64,000 nucleotides of DNA from Pseudonocardia phyllosphaerae (lineage in GTDB: Bacteria; Actinomycetota; Actinomycetes; Mycobacteriales; Pseudonocardiaceae). The notes beneath the pieces are model-generated. The model searched no databases. It saw nothing but the letters and a program-made list of their open reading frames with translations, and was not told where the DNA came from. Below are positions 34,183 through 41,602 of this stretch, one piece after another. Within the stretch, counting starts at the first letter, position 1; each line of letters starts with the position of its first letter. The stretch covers positions 248,001 through 312,000 of the forward strand of contig NZ_JBKGXS010000006.1 in NCBI RefSeq assembly GCF_046546475.1, given 5' to 3'. The translations under genes were made by a program, and so were the position numbers.

Positions 34183-35073
34183 TCAGACCTCCAGGTCCAG
34201 TCCGTCGGTGCCGACGACGACGCCGGCCGCCTCGACCTCGGCGCGCTCGGGGGAGTCGTCGAGCAGGATCGGGTTGGTGTTGTTGATGTGGACGTAGACG
34301 ATCCGTGGCAGCCCGAGCCGGGTGAGGACGTCGAGGCTGCCGCCGGGGCCGCCGACGTGCAGGTGCCCCATGTCGCGGGCGGTCTTCGCGGCGAGCCCGA
34401 GCCGGATCAGCTCGTCGTCGTGCCAGGTGGTGCCGTCGACGAGCAACAGGTCGGCGCCGGTGATCTCGTCGAGCACGGCGGGGGTGAGCTCCTGCACCCC
34501 GGGCAGGTACACGGTGTTCCGGCCGGTGCCGGTGCCGGTGAACCGGTACCCGACGACGCGGCCGGTGTCGCCGCCGGTCCCGAACCGGTCGTGCTTGGCG
34601 GTGGGCACGTCGAACGCCCGGTAGGTCAGTCCGCCCAGGTCTCGGGACTCCCCGGGGACGACCTCGGTCCAGGTCACCGGGCAGAACCGTTCCAGCGTGT
34701 CGAGCAGCCCGGTCCCGTCGCGCAGGGTGCGTTCGGTGGTGGCGGTGGCGTGCAGGTGGACCCCGCCGCCCTCGCGCAGCAGCACCAGCCCGAGGGTGTG
34801 GTCGATCTCGGCGTCGGTGAGCAGCACACCCTCGATCGGGGTTCTGCGGTCTCCTGCAGGGTGCAGTGCAGGGGTGTCGGCGAGCTGGGTGCGGACGTCG
34901 GGGGAGGCGTTGACCAGCCACCACCGGACCCCGTCCGGGCTCACCGCGATCGACGACTGGGTACGCGGCGAGGCGGGCATGCTCCCGTCGCGTACCGCCC
35001 GGCAGCCCGGGCAACCGCAGTTCCACTGCGGGAACCCGCCGCCCGCGGCGGACCCCAGCACTCGTACCCGCAT
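34183..35073 (-). CDS. pqqB: PQQ biosynthesis protein PqqB (metallo-beta-lactamase fold hydroxylase)
   Basis: The 296-aa protein starts MRVRVLGSAAGGGFPQWNCG, the strongly conserved PqqB N-terminus, with CPGCRAVRDGS (zinc Cys). It continues with SPDVRTQL, LLTDAEIDHTLGLVLLREGG and GHLHVGGPGGSL and ends IVYVHINNTNPIL. PqqB hydroxylates the cross-linked tyrosine in PQQ assembly. It lies 131 nt past pqqA, separated by a hairpin and repeats, and precedes pqqC by four bases. ATG 35073. Confidence 0.95.
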   Translation of the reverse strand: MRVRVLGSAAGGGFPQWNCGCPGCRAVRDGSMPASPRTQSSIAVSPDGVRWWLVNASPDVRTQLADTPALHPAGDRRTPIEGVLLTDAEIDHTLGLVLLREGGGVHLHATATTERTLRDGTGLLDTLERFCPVTWTEVVPGESRDLGGLTYRAFDVPTAKHDRFGTGGDTGRVVGYRFTGTGTGRNTVYLPGVQELTPAVLDEITGADLLLVDGTTWHDDELIRLGLAAKTARDMGHLHVGGPGGSLDVLTRLGLPRIVYVHINNTNPILLDDSPERAEVEAAGVVVGTDGLDLEV

Positions 35074-35116
35074 CCGCCACCCCCTTTCCGACGGCTCTCC
35101 GACGGCTTTCCGACGG

Positions 35117-35152
35117 CGGGGCCGGGGACACCTCGTCGTGTCCCCGGCCCCG
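35117..35152 (-). terminator. Strong intercistronic hairpin between pqqA and pqqB
   Basis: A perfect 15-bp stem (35117-35131 with 35138-35152) closes a six-base loop CTCGTC. It lies between pqqA and pqqB and would act as an attenuator or 3' stabiliser, giving more pqqA than pqqB-E transcript. The adjoining 35086-35117 region repeats TCCGACGGC three times. Confidence 0.75.
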
Positions 35153-35162
35153 TCCGCTCGTG

Positions 35163-35213
35163 CCGGTTTTCAGTCGTCGCCGGTTTTCAGTCGTCGCCGG
35201 TTTTCAGTCGTCG
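35163..35213. repeat. Three perfect copies of a 17-bp unit at the 3' end of pqqA
   Basis: CCGGTTTTCAGTCGTCG occurs at 35163-35179, 35180-35196 and 35197-35213. On the coding strand each copy reads through the last two codons and stop of pqqA (Asp-Asp-stop) plus the next bases, so the end of the gene has been duplicated twice downstream. Confidence 0.95.
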
Positions 35214-35296
35214 CTGCGTGCGATGTACATCGTCACCTCGGGCGCGCAGCCGATCTCCTCGAACTCGGGCGCCTCCCACTGCGGAGTGGTCTCCAC
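35204..35296 (-). CDS. pqqA: PQQ precursor peptide PqqA, 30 aa
   Basis: The peptide is METTPQWEAPEFEEIGCAPE followed by VTMYIARSDD. The Glu-x-x-x-Tyr pair that becomes PQQ is E20 and Y24 (EVTMY). Length is close to the usual 22-30 residues. The GTG start at 35296 follows GGAAGGAGG; an out-of-frame ATG 8 nt upstream reads a different, meaningless frame, so GTG decides. A cysteine (C17) is present just before the reactive pair. No pqqF-type protease gene is nearby; a housekeeping protease must release the product. Confidence 0.93.
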   Translation of the reverse strand: METTPQWEAPEFEEIGCAPEVTMYIARSDD

Positions 35297-35358
35297 GGGC
35301 CATCACCTCCTTCCCGGTCGCGGTACCGGCCGGTCGGTCCTGTCGGTGCTGGGGCAGG

Positions 35359-37047
35359 TCAGTCCTCGGGCAGGGCGAAGCAGAACAGCGCGTCACCGGC
35401 GGCGGCGCCGAGCAGTCCGGGCAGGAACCCCTCGATCCAGCCGCCCCAGCCGGTCGGGACGGCGATGTACTGGCGGCCGTCGACGCTGAACACGGTCGGG
35501 CTCGAGTGGTGCCCGGATCCGCACTGGAACGACCACAGCTTCTCGCCGGTGGAGGCGTCGAGGGCGACGAACTCGCCGGTCGGGGTGCCCTGGAAGACCA
35601 GGCCGCCCGCGGTCGTCACGTTCGACGCGCACATCGGGTACTCGTTGCGCCAGCGCCACTTCTCCTCGCCGGTGAGCGGGTCGACGGCGGAGACGAAGCC
35701 GTAGAAGTCCTCGATGTCCACCGCGACGCCGGCACCCCAGTACGGGATCGACTCCTTGAACTCGCGGCGCCGCCGGGTCGCGGTCGCCCCGACCTCCTGC
35801 ACCGGGATGTAGATCAGTCCCGTCTGCGGGTTGTAGGACATGTGCGTCCACTCCTTGCCGCCGGCCGGGCCGGGCCAGAAGTGGACGGGGACGCCCTCCT
35901 CGTCGGGATAGATCTTCGGTGTCACCTTGCCCTCGGGGGAGATCTCGCCCCAGGTGATCCGGTCGACGAACGGGAACACGCGCACCAGCGCGCCGTCGGT
36001 GCGGTCGAGCACGAAGAAGTAGCCGTTCTTGTCCGCGTGGGCGAGCAGCTTCCGCCCGTCCGGCGCGTCGAACAGGATGTTCTCCATCGTGGAGTCGTAG
36101 TCCCACAGGTCGTGCGGGGTGAACTGGTAGTGCCACCGGATCTCGCCGGTGTTCACGTCCACCGCGATCGTGGAGTCGGTGTAGAGGTTGTCGCCCGGGC
36201 GCACCGCACCGTCGAAGTCCGGGGCCGGGTTGCCGGTGCCCTGGTAGAGCAGCTCCAGCTCGGGGTCGTAGGTCGGCGTCACCCAGCAGTTCGCGCCGCC
36301 GCGCTGCCAGGCCTCGCCGTCGTCCGGCCAGGTCTCCGAGCCGGGCTCGCCGGGCTTGGGGACGGTGTAGCAGCGCCAGCGGCGCTCCCCGGAGTGCGCG
36401 TCGAACGCGTCGAGGTGCCCGCGGACGCCGAACTCGCCGCCCGCGCTGCCGCAGATGACCATGTCCTTGACGATCAGCGGGGCGACCGAGCCGCTCTCCC
36501 CGGCGCGGACGTCGCCGTTGACGACGTCCCACACCTTCTCCCCGGTCGTCGCGTCGAGCGCGATCAGGTGCGCGTTGAGCGTGTACATGTAGACCTTGCC
36601 GTGCCCGACAGCGAGGCCCCGGTTGACGTTGCCGCAGCACAGTGAGACGTCGTAGGGCGAGGCGTGCTTGTAGCGCCACAGCTCCTCGCCGGTGCGCGCG
36701 TCGATCGCCCAGGCGCGCCCGTCCGGGCCGGAGACGTACATGACGCCCTCGACGACGATCGGCGACGCCTCGAACGAGTAGGTCGACGCGCCGGACTGCA
36801 TCCCGACCGCGCCGGCCTGGAACACCCACGCGGGGCTGAGCCGCCGGACGTTGTCGGTGGTGATCTGGTCGAGGGTGCTGTAGCGCTGCCCGTCGTAGGT
36901 GCCGTAGTAGGTGAGCCAGTTCTCCGGCTCCGACGACGCCGCCCGGATGCGGTCGTAGTCGACGTTCGTGGTGGCGGGCGCGACGCCCTTGACGTTGCTG
37001 AGCTGCGCGTGCGGGATCGCCTCGCCCGCGTCGACGTAGTCGGTCAT
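35359..37047 (-). CDS. PQQ-dependent alcohol dehydrogenase, lanthanide (XoxF/ExaF-like) type, without signal peptide
   Basis: The 562-aa protein is an eight-bladed quinoprotein propeller with tryptophan-docking repeats (DARTGEELWRY, DATTGEKVWDV, DASTGEKLWSF). The vicinal disulfide SLCCGNVN near residue 142, GESGSVAPL (metal-ligand Glu), GTGNPAPDF (Asn) and HDLWDYDSTMEN (catalytic Asp plus a second Asp at +2) are visible. The extra Asp is the known mark of lanthanide-dependent enzymes. The N-terminus MTDYVDAGEAIPHAQ shows no signal peptide, which is odd because such enzymes are normally exported. It follows the cupredoxin-like gene by 10 nt and leads into pqqA. Confidence 0.92.
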   Translation of the reverse strand: MTDYVDAGEAIPHAQLSNVKGVAPATTNVDYDRIRAASSEPENWLTYYGTYDGQRYSTLDQITTDNVRRLSPAWVFQAGAVGMQSGASTYSFEASPIVVEGVMYVSGPDGRAWAIDARTGEELWRYKHASPYDVSLCCGNVNRGLAVGHGKVYMYTLNAHLIALDATTGEKVWDVVNGDVRAGESGSVAPLIVKDMVICGSAGGEFGVRGHLDAFDAHSGERRWRCYTVPKPGEPGSETWPDDGEAWQRGGANCWVTPTYDPELELLYQGTGNPAPDFDGAVRPGDNLYTDSTIAVDVNTGEIRWHYQFTPHDLWDYDSTMENILFDAPDGRKLLAHADKNGYFFVLDRTDGALVRVFPFVDRITWGEISPEGKVTPKIYPDEEGVPVHFWPGPAGGKEWTHMSYNPQTGLIYIPVQEVGATATRRRREFKESIPYWGAGVAVDIEDFYGFVSAVDPLTGEEKWRWRNEYPMCASNVTTAGGLVFQGTPTGEFVALDASTGEKLWSFQCGSGHHSSPTVFSVDGRQYIAVPTGWGGWIEGFLPGLLGAAAGDALFCFALPED

Positions 37048-37057
37048 CGGGTGCTCC

Positions 37058-37522
37058 TCACGGACGCGGCTGCGGTGGACGGTCGAGCTTCGCGGAGTCG
37101 GGTACCTCGCCGCCGATGACGATGGCGCCGGTCAGGCCGCGGCCCTCGTCGTTGCCGCTGGCGGAGCCGTAGTAGTAGGTGCCGGGACCGTCGAGGTCGA
37201 GGGTGGCCGTGCCCTTGGCGTGGTTGACCAGCCAGATGAACTTGGGGTCGCCGTTGCTCGGGAGCACCGCGCAGTGCGTGTTCTTGTCGTCGTTGATCAG
37301 CGTGAGCTCGATGGCGCCGCCGTGCGGGAGGATCAGGATCGAGGGGTCGTAGCGGAGCTCGTCCTCCGGGATCCGGACGGTGGCGCGCAGCACGCCGTCC
37401 GAGCCCTCCTCGGCGTAGCCGATGCTTCCGGTGTTGAGCAGCCGCCCGAGGGCGGTGCGGTTCTGGCCGTCCAGGCCGGCGGCGTTCAGTTCGGCCGCGC
37501 GATCCCCTTCGGTCGTCGTCAT
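37058..37522 (-). CDS. Small cupredoxin-like protein upstream of PQQ dehydrogenase
   Basis: The 154-aa protein has a beta-sandwich pattern: ILILPHGGAIELTLINDDKN, then THCAVLPSNG, LVNHAKGTATLDLDGPGTYY and GAIVIGG, like plastocyanin-fold proteins. The standard C-terminal Cys-x-His-x-Met copper ligands are absent; candidate ligands are His in THC and VNH. No signal peptide is seen. It is the first gene before the dehydrogenase, so it may accept electrons from it or bind metal; this is inference. ATG 37522 has GGGAGGA at 6-nt spacing; ATG 37528 is too close to that site. Confidence 0.65.
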   Translation of the reverse strand: MTTTEGDRAAELNAAGLDGQNRTALGRLLNTGSIGYAEEGSDGVLRATVRIPEDELRYDPSILILPHGGAIELTLINDDKNTHCAVLPSNGDPKFIWLVNHAKGTATLDLDGPGTYYYGSASGNDEGRGLTGAIVIGGEVPDSAKLDRPPQPRP

Positions 37523-37797
37523 TGACATTCCTCCCGAGCACGATTGTCGGCGGAGACGTGATCACTTTCACACCACGGTGAACACAGCGTCAAGGTGCGG
37601 AACATGGTCATTTTTGACACATGATCACGAAATGCTCCGAACGGCGGAGTTGCAGGTCGGGTTGCATCGATCCGCAGGTCAGAGGCATGGGATGCGTCCG
37701 GGTGTTCGACAGTGCGTCGAAACCCGCGCGCGTCCCGTCCGTGCTTTTCGGACGGTCGGGAAATACGTATGACGGACTGTTCAGATGTCAGTTTGCG
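37523..37797. promoter_or_regulatory. Upstream region of the PQQ operon
   Basis: No gene is seen. On the minus strand TTGACG near 37587-37592 could be a -35 element, with an A+T-richer TGAAAG region 17 bp on. TGATCAC occurs at 37559-37565 and again at 37622-37628, and GTCAA (37589-37593) faces TTGAC (37614-37618) as an inverted repeat. These are candidate operator sites for a regulator of the operon. Confidence 0.35.
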
Positions 37798-38565
37798 TCA
37801 CCAGAACTTGATGCCCGACGCCTTGAGCCGGCGCCGGTGCTGCCGCACGGCGGTCTCGATCGCCTCGGCGGTGATCAGGTCGCCCCAGATCTTCGCGGCG
37901 CTCTCGCCCTGCTCGACCAGCTCCGCGGCGGTCTCCTGGCCGACCTCGGAGGTCTGCACGATCCGCGAGCCGAACCCGATGTGCCAGCGCTCGTCGCGCA
38001 GCACCAGCTCCATGCCCTTGCGCAGCCCGGGCAGCGCGACCGAGGCGCTCTCCAGCGCGTCGAGCATGGCGTGCTGGCCCGCGAGCAGCACGACCCCCTC
38101 GATGATCATGTGATAGAGCCCGACGGCCGCGGTCAGCCCGGAACTGTCCTCGGCCAGCCGCCGCGCGGTGTCGGGCAGCTGCTCCTCGAACAGCTCGACG
38201 AGCTCGGGGCGGACGCGCTCGCGCAGCACGTCGAGCCGCTCGGCGGTGGTGTCGCCGGGCACCTCGGCCACGTCCGCGGCGACGCGCTCGAAGAACCGGG
38301 CGTGCCGGGCCTCGTCGCGGGCCTGGGCGCGGAACGCGGCCTCCATCGACGGCTCCGGTGCCGCCTCCCGGTACGGGACCAGCTGGGTCGCGACCGCGGT
38401 CTCGGCGACGCAGAACCCGGCGACCAGACCGAGGATCCGTTCGTGCTCGGCCGTGGTCAGCGACGGCCACGCCGCCCGGTCCGCGGAGAAGTCGATCTCC
38501 GTCTCGTCCCACTGCAGGGACTCGGCGAGGGTCACGAAGTGCTCGAAGTTGCCGATCATGGCCAT
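37798..38565 (-). CDS. R2-like (ferritin superfamily) diiron protein
   Basis: The 255-aa protein has four helices carrying the diiron ligands of the ribonucleotide-reductase-R2/R2lox type: GFCVAETAVA (Glu), ARDEARHARFFE (Glu-x-x-His), YHMIIEGVVL (Glu) and LRDERWHIGFG (Glu-x-x-His). It starts like R2 proteins (TEIDFSADRAAWPSLT) but is much shorter than a true R2 and lacks a C-terminal radical-transfer tail. An oxidase or oxygenase role is likely, with the upstream rubredoxin as electron donor. It lies between the rubredoxin and the PQQ operon on the same strand. Substrate unknown. Confidence 0.75.
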   Translation of the reverse strand: MAMIGNFEHFVTLAESLQWDETEIDFSADRAAWPSLTTAEHERILGLVAGFCVAETAVATQLVPYREAAPEPSMEAAFRAQARDEARHARFFERVAADVAEVPGDTTAERLDVLRERVRPELVELFEEQLPDTARRLAEDSSGLTAAVGLYHMIIEGVVLLAGQHAMLDALESASVALPGLRKGMELVLRDERWHIGFGSRIVQTSEVGQETAAELVEQGESAAKIWGDLITAEAIETAVRQHRRRLKASGIKFW

Positions 38566-38580
38566 GGGACCGCACCGTCC

Positions 38581-38799
38581 TCACACGCCCGGGAACGCCT
38601 CACCCGGCTCGAGTTCGCGGAAGTCGGACTTGGTGGCCCCGCAGATGGGGCACATCCAGTCGTCCGGGATGTCCTCGAAGGGGGTGCCCGGCTCGATCCC
38701 GCCGTCCGGGTCGCCCTCCTCGGGGTCGTACACGAAACCGCAGGGCTCGCAGATCCACAGGCGGGCCGGAGCGGCCGTCCCGCCGTCGCGTGTCGTCAT
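38581..38799 (-). CDS. Rubredoxin
   Basis: The 72-aa protein contains CEPCGFVYDPEEGDPDGG and CPICGATKSDF, the paired CxxC motifs that hold one iron in rubredoxins, with the usual Trp and acidic surface (DDWMCPICG). It carries single electrons in the cytoplasm. It is 15 nt upstream of the R2-like diiron gene, suggesting the two work together. An N-terminal extension of about 13 residues precedes the fold. Confidence 0.95.
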   Translation of the reverse strand: MTTRDGGTAAPARLWICEPCGFVYDPEEGDPDGGIEPGTPFEDIPDDWMCPICGATKSDFRELEPGEAFPGV

Positions 38800-38897
38800 G
38801 GGGCTCCCACGGCTCCGTCGCCGTCACGGCCCACCGGCATCGGCGGGCCGTCGCTCGGTGACCAGGGAGCCACACGCGGTGGCCGGCCGCAAGTGGG

Positions 38898-41000
38898 TCA
38901 GACGCCGAGGGACTCCCGCAGGAAGTCCACCTGCAGCCGCAGCAGGTTCTCCGCGACGACCTCCTGCGGGGTCATGTGCGTGACCCCGGACAGCGGCAGG
39001 ACGCGGTGCGGGCGGCCCGCGGCGAGCAGCGCCGAGGACAGCCGCAGGGTGTGCGCGGCGACGACGTTGTCGTCGGCGAGGCCGTGCACGACCATCAGCG
39101 GCCGGACCGGGCGCTCGTCGGACGGCGGCAGCGCGGCGTCGTCGACGATCGAGGAGCGGGTGTAGGGCGCGCTGCCGGGAAGGCCCAGGTAACGCTCGGT
39201 GTAGTGGGTGTCGTAGAGCGCCCAGTCGGTGACCGGGGCACCGGCGATCCCGGCGTGGAACACGTCCGGGCGGCGCAGCACCGCGAGCGCGGCCAGATAC
39301 CCGCCGAACGACCAGCCGCGGATGCCGACCCGGGTCAGGTCCAGGTCGGGGTACTCGCGGGCGGCGGCCTGCAGGGCGGCGACCTGGTCGTCGAGCACCG
39401 GGCCTGCGAGGTCGCCGTGGATCTCCCGCTCGAACGCGGGCCCGCGCCCGGGCGACCCGCTGCCGTCGACGACGAGCACGGCGAACCCCTGCTCGGCGAA
39501 CCAGCGGCTGGTCAGGTGGGCGTTGCGGGCCTGCACGACGCGCTGGGCGTGCGGGCCGCCGTAGGGGTCGAGCAGAACCGGCAGCGGGGTGCCGGGGACG
39601 TGCCCGGACGGCAGGAACACCGCGGTGCGCAGCTCGCGGTCGCCGAAGGTGTGCAACGTGGCGTCAGGGTCGAGGCCGGGGTCCGTGGCGTGCCCGAGGA
39701 CCGGGTGCTCCCCGTCCGCGGTGACGACCACGGCGTGCGGCGCGGAGGTCAGGTCCTGCGAGAGCCGCACCAGGGTGCCGCCTGCGGCGACCCCGCTGTG
39801 CAGGCCGTCGGCGGGCGAGAGCAGCTCCGGGTCCGCTCCGGCGGTGACCCGGTACAGCGCCGTCGAGGTCGGGTCGGTGGAGCCGCGGAACAGCACGGTC
39901 TCCCCGTCCACGGCGAGCACCTCGCGGACCTGCAGCCCGGGCGGGGTGACGGTGTCGTCGCCGACGACCAGACGGCGGGTGTCGCCGTCCTCCACGGTCC
40001 GCACCAGCACCCCGGATGCGGTGCGCGCCGGGACGCCGGGGACGACGTCGACCCACACCGGGTCTGTCTGCTCGTGCAGCGCGGTCGTCGCCCCGCTGCC
40101 CGGGTCGATCGCCAGGGCGACCAGTTCGCGCTGGTCACGGGGCGCCACGGTGATCATCGGGCCGTGGTCGTCCCATCGGACGGCGGCCAGGTACTCGTAG
40201 CCGGTGGCGTCCCAGAGGACGGGCGTGCGGCGGCCGTCGAGGCTGACGACCTCGAGCCCGACGACGGCGTTCGGGGTGCCCGCGGCGGGGTAGCGGACGC
40301 CGTGCGGGGCGCGGTCGGGGTGCGCCGGGTCGGCGATCCACCAGCGCGCGACCGGGGCCTCGTCGACCCGGGCGACGAGCAGCGACCGGCCGTCCGGTGA
40401 CCACCAGAAGCCGCGGGTCCGGCCCATCTCCTCGGCCGCGGCGAAGTCCGGCAGGCCCCAGGAGACGTGGTCGGAGTCGGGGGTGAGCAGGGCCGTCGTC
40501 TCGCCGGTGGACAGCTCGTGCAGGTGCAGGGCACGGTCGGCGACGAACGCGACGCGCTGCCCGGTGGGGTCGATCCGCGGGTCGACGACGGCCTCGACGT
40601 CACCGACGTCCAGGGCCCGCGGGGCCGGGTCACCGGTGAGCGACACCGCGAACGGCCGCCCGGACAGCGCGAACACCGCGGTCTCGACGGCGGCGTCGGT
40701 GGTGTAGCCGACGACGCCGCCGGCTTGCTCCCGGACCCGTTCGCGACGGGCGCGTTCGGCGGCGGGGAGGTCTTCCTCGCCGGGCAGCCCGTCCAGCTGG
40801 GCGGGGTCGACGAGCAGCCGTTCCTCGCCGGTCGCGGCGTCGAGCGACCACAGGCAGGTGACGGGGTCGGTGCCGGAGCGGCTGCGCTGGAACACCACCC
40901 GCGCGCCGTCCGGGGAGACGGTGAAGCCACGCGGGACGCCGAGGGAGAACCGGCGGGTGCGGGCGTGCAGGCGGGGGAACGAGTCGGGGGTCTCGGTCAC
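38898..41000 (-). CDS. S9 family serine peptidase (dipeptidyl peptidase IV-like)
   Basis: The 700-aa protein has an N-terminal beta-propeller (about residues 1-430; TVSPDGARVVF, WWSPDGRSLLVARVDEAPV) and a C-terminal alpha/beta hydrolase domain. Catalytic residues are in RGWSFGGYLAAL (Ser), VHGLADDNVVA (Asp) and SGVTHMTPQE (His). The DPP-IV glutamate pair region LPDFAAAEEMGRTRGFWWSP is visible. No signal peptide is seen. It removes dipeptides or oligopeptides from peptide N-termini. TAGCGT lies 8 nt upstream of the GTG start, with no ribosome site. Confidence 0.9.
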   Translation of the reverse strand: MTETPDSFPRLHARTRRFSLGVPRGFTVSPDGARVVFQRSRSGTDPVTCLWSLDAATGEERLLVDPAQLDGLPGEEDLPAAERARRERVREQAGGVVGYTTDAAVETAVFALSGRPFAVSLTGDPAPRALDVGDVEAVVDPRIDPTGQRVAFVADRALHLHELSTGETTALLTPDSDHVSWGLPDFAAAEEMGRTRGFWWSPDGRSLLVARVDEAPVARWWIADPAHPDRAPHGVRYPAAGTPNAVVGLEVVSLDGRRTPVLWDATGYEYLAAVRWDDHGPMITVAPRDQRELVALAIDPGSGATTALHEQTDPVWVDVVPGVPARTASGVLVRTVEDGDTRRLVVGDDTVTPPGLQVREVLAVDGETVLFRGSTDPTSTALYRVTAGADPELLSPADGLHSGVAAGGTLVRLSQDLTSAPHAVVVTADGEHPVLGHATDPGLDPDATLHTFGDRELRTAVFLPSGHVPGTPLPVLLDPYGGPHAQRVVQARNAHLTSRWFAEQGFAVLVVDGSGSPGRGPAFEREIHGDLAGPVLDDQVAALQAAAREYPDLDLTRVGIRGWSFGGYLAALAVLRRPDVFHAGIAGAPVTDWALYDTHYTERYLGLPGSAPYTRSSIVDDAALPPSDERPVRPLMVVHGLADDNVVAAHTLRLSSALLAAGRPHRVLPLSGVTHMTPQEVVAENLLRLQVDFLRESLGV

Positions 41001-41030
41001 GGGGCCGGACGCTATCCGATCACCGGTTTC

Positions 41031-41098
41031 GCCGGTGTCAACGCTGTCCCGGTATCAGTGCTGTCCCGGCGTCAGCGCTGTCCAGGTATCAGTGCTTC
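41031..41098. repeat. Four tandem copies of a degenerate 17-bp unit
   Basis: Units at 41031-41047, 41048-41064, 41065-41081 and 41082-41098 share the pattern CCCGGYRTCARYGCTGT. The last one overlaps the end of rnhA. The array lies between the S9 peptidase promoter and the rnhA stop. It resembles a minisatellite. Confidence 0.85.
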
Positions 41099-41583
41099 GC
41101 GGGGCGTTTGGTCCGTGCCTTCGCACGCGCCGGGGCGGCGCGGCCGCCCGCCTCCTCGCAGCCGCGGGCGGCGAGCCGGTCGGCGCGCTCGTTCTCCGGG
41201 TGCCCGGCGTGGCCCTTCACCCAGAACCAGGTGACGTCGTGCCTGCCGACGGCGGCGTCGAGCTCGCGCCACAGGTCGTCGTTCTTCACCGGTTCACCGG
41301 CGGCGGTGCGCCAGCCGCGGCTGCGCCAGCGCGGCAGCCACTGGGTGATGCCGTTGCGCACGTAGGTGGAGTCGGTGTGCACGTGGACGACCGAGCGCCG
41401 GGTCAGGCAGTCCAGCGCGCGGATGGTGGCGGTGAGCTCCATCCGGTTGTTGGTCGTCGTCGACGGTTCGCCGCCGTGCAGCTCGCGCTCGTGGGCGCCG
41501 TAGCGCAGGACGGCGCCCCAGCCGCCCGGTCCCGGGTTCGGGACGCAGGCACCGTCGGTGAAGATCTCCACGACCGCCGTCAC
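41089..41583 (-). CDS. rnhA: Ribonuclease HI
   Basis: The 164-aa protein carries the catalytic carboxylates in order: IFTDGACVPNPGPGGWGAVL (Asp), NNRMELTA (Glu), VHTDSTYV (Asp) and NERADRLA (Asp), plus the flexible-loop histidine in VKGHAGHPEN. It cuts the RNA strand of RNA-DNA hybrids. The C-terminal 25 residues are a basic extension (ARAKARTKRPAKH). TAGCGT sits 8 nt upstream of GTG 41583, again without a ribosome site. Confidence 0.95.
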   Translation of the reverse strand: MTAVVEIFTDGACVPNPGPGGWGAVLRYGAHERELHGGEPSTTTNNRMELTATIRALDCLTRRSVVHVHTDSTYVRNGITQWLPRWRSRGWRTAAGEPVKNDDLWRELDAAVGRHDVTWFWVKGHAGHPENERADRLAARGCEEAGGRAAPARAKARTKRPAKH

Positions 41584-41602
41584 GGCCGGTGACGCTAGCC
41601 GC

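Noticed and set aside
35163..35213. CRISPR array
   Set aside because: The repeats are directly adjacent with no spacers, only 17 bp long, and overlap the pqqA stop; no cas genes are present.
41031..41098. CRISPR-like repeats
   Set aside because: The units are contiguous and degenerate, with no spacers.
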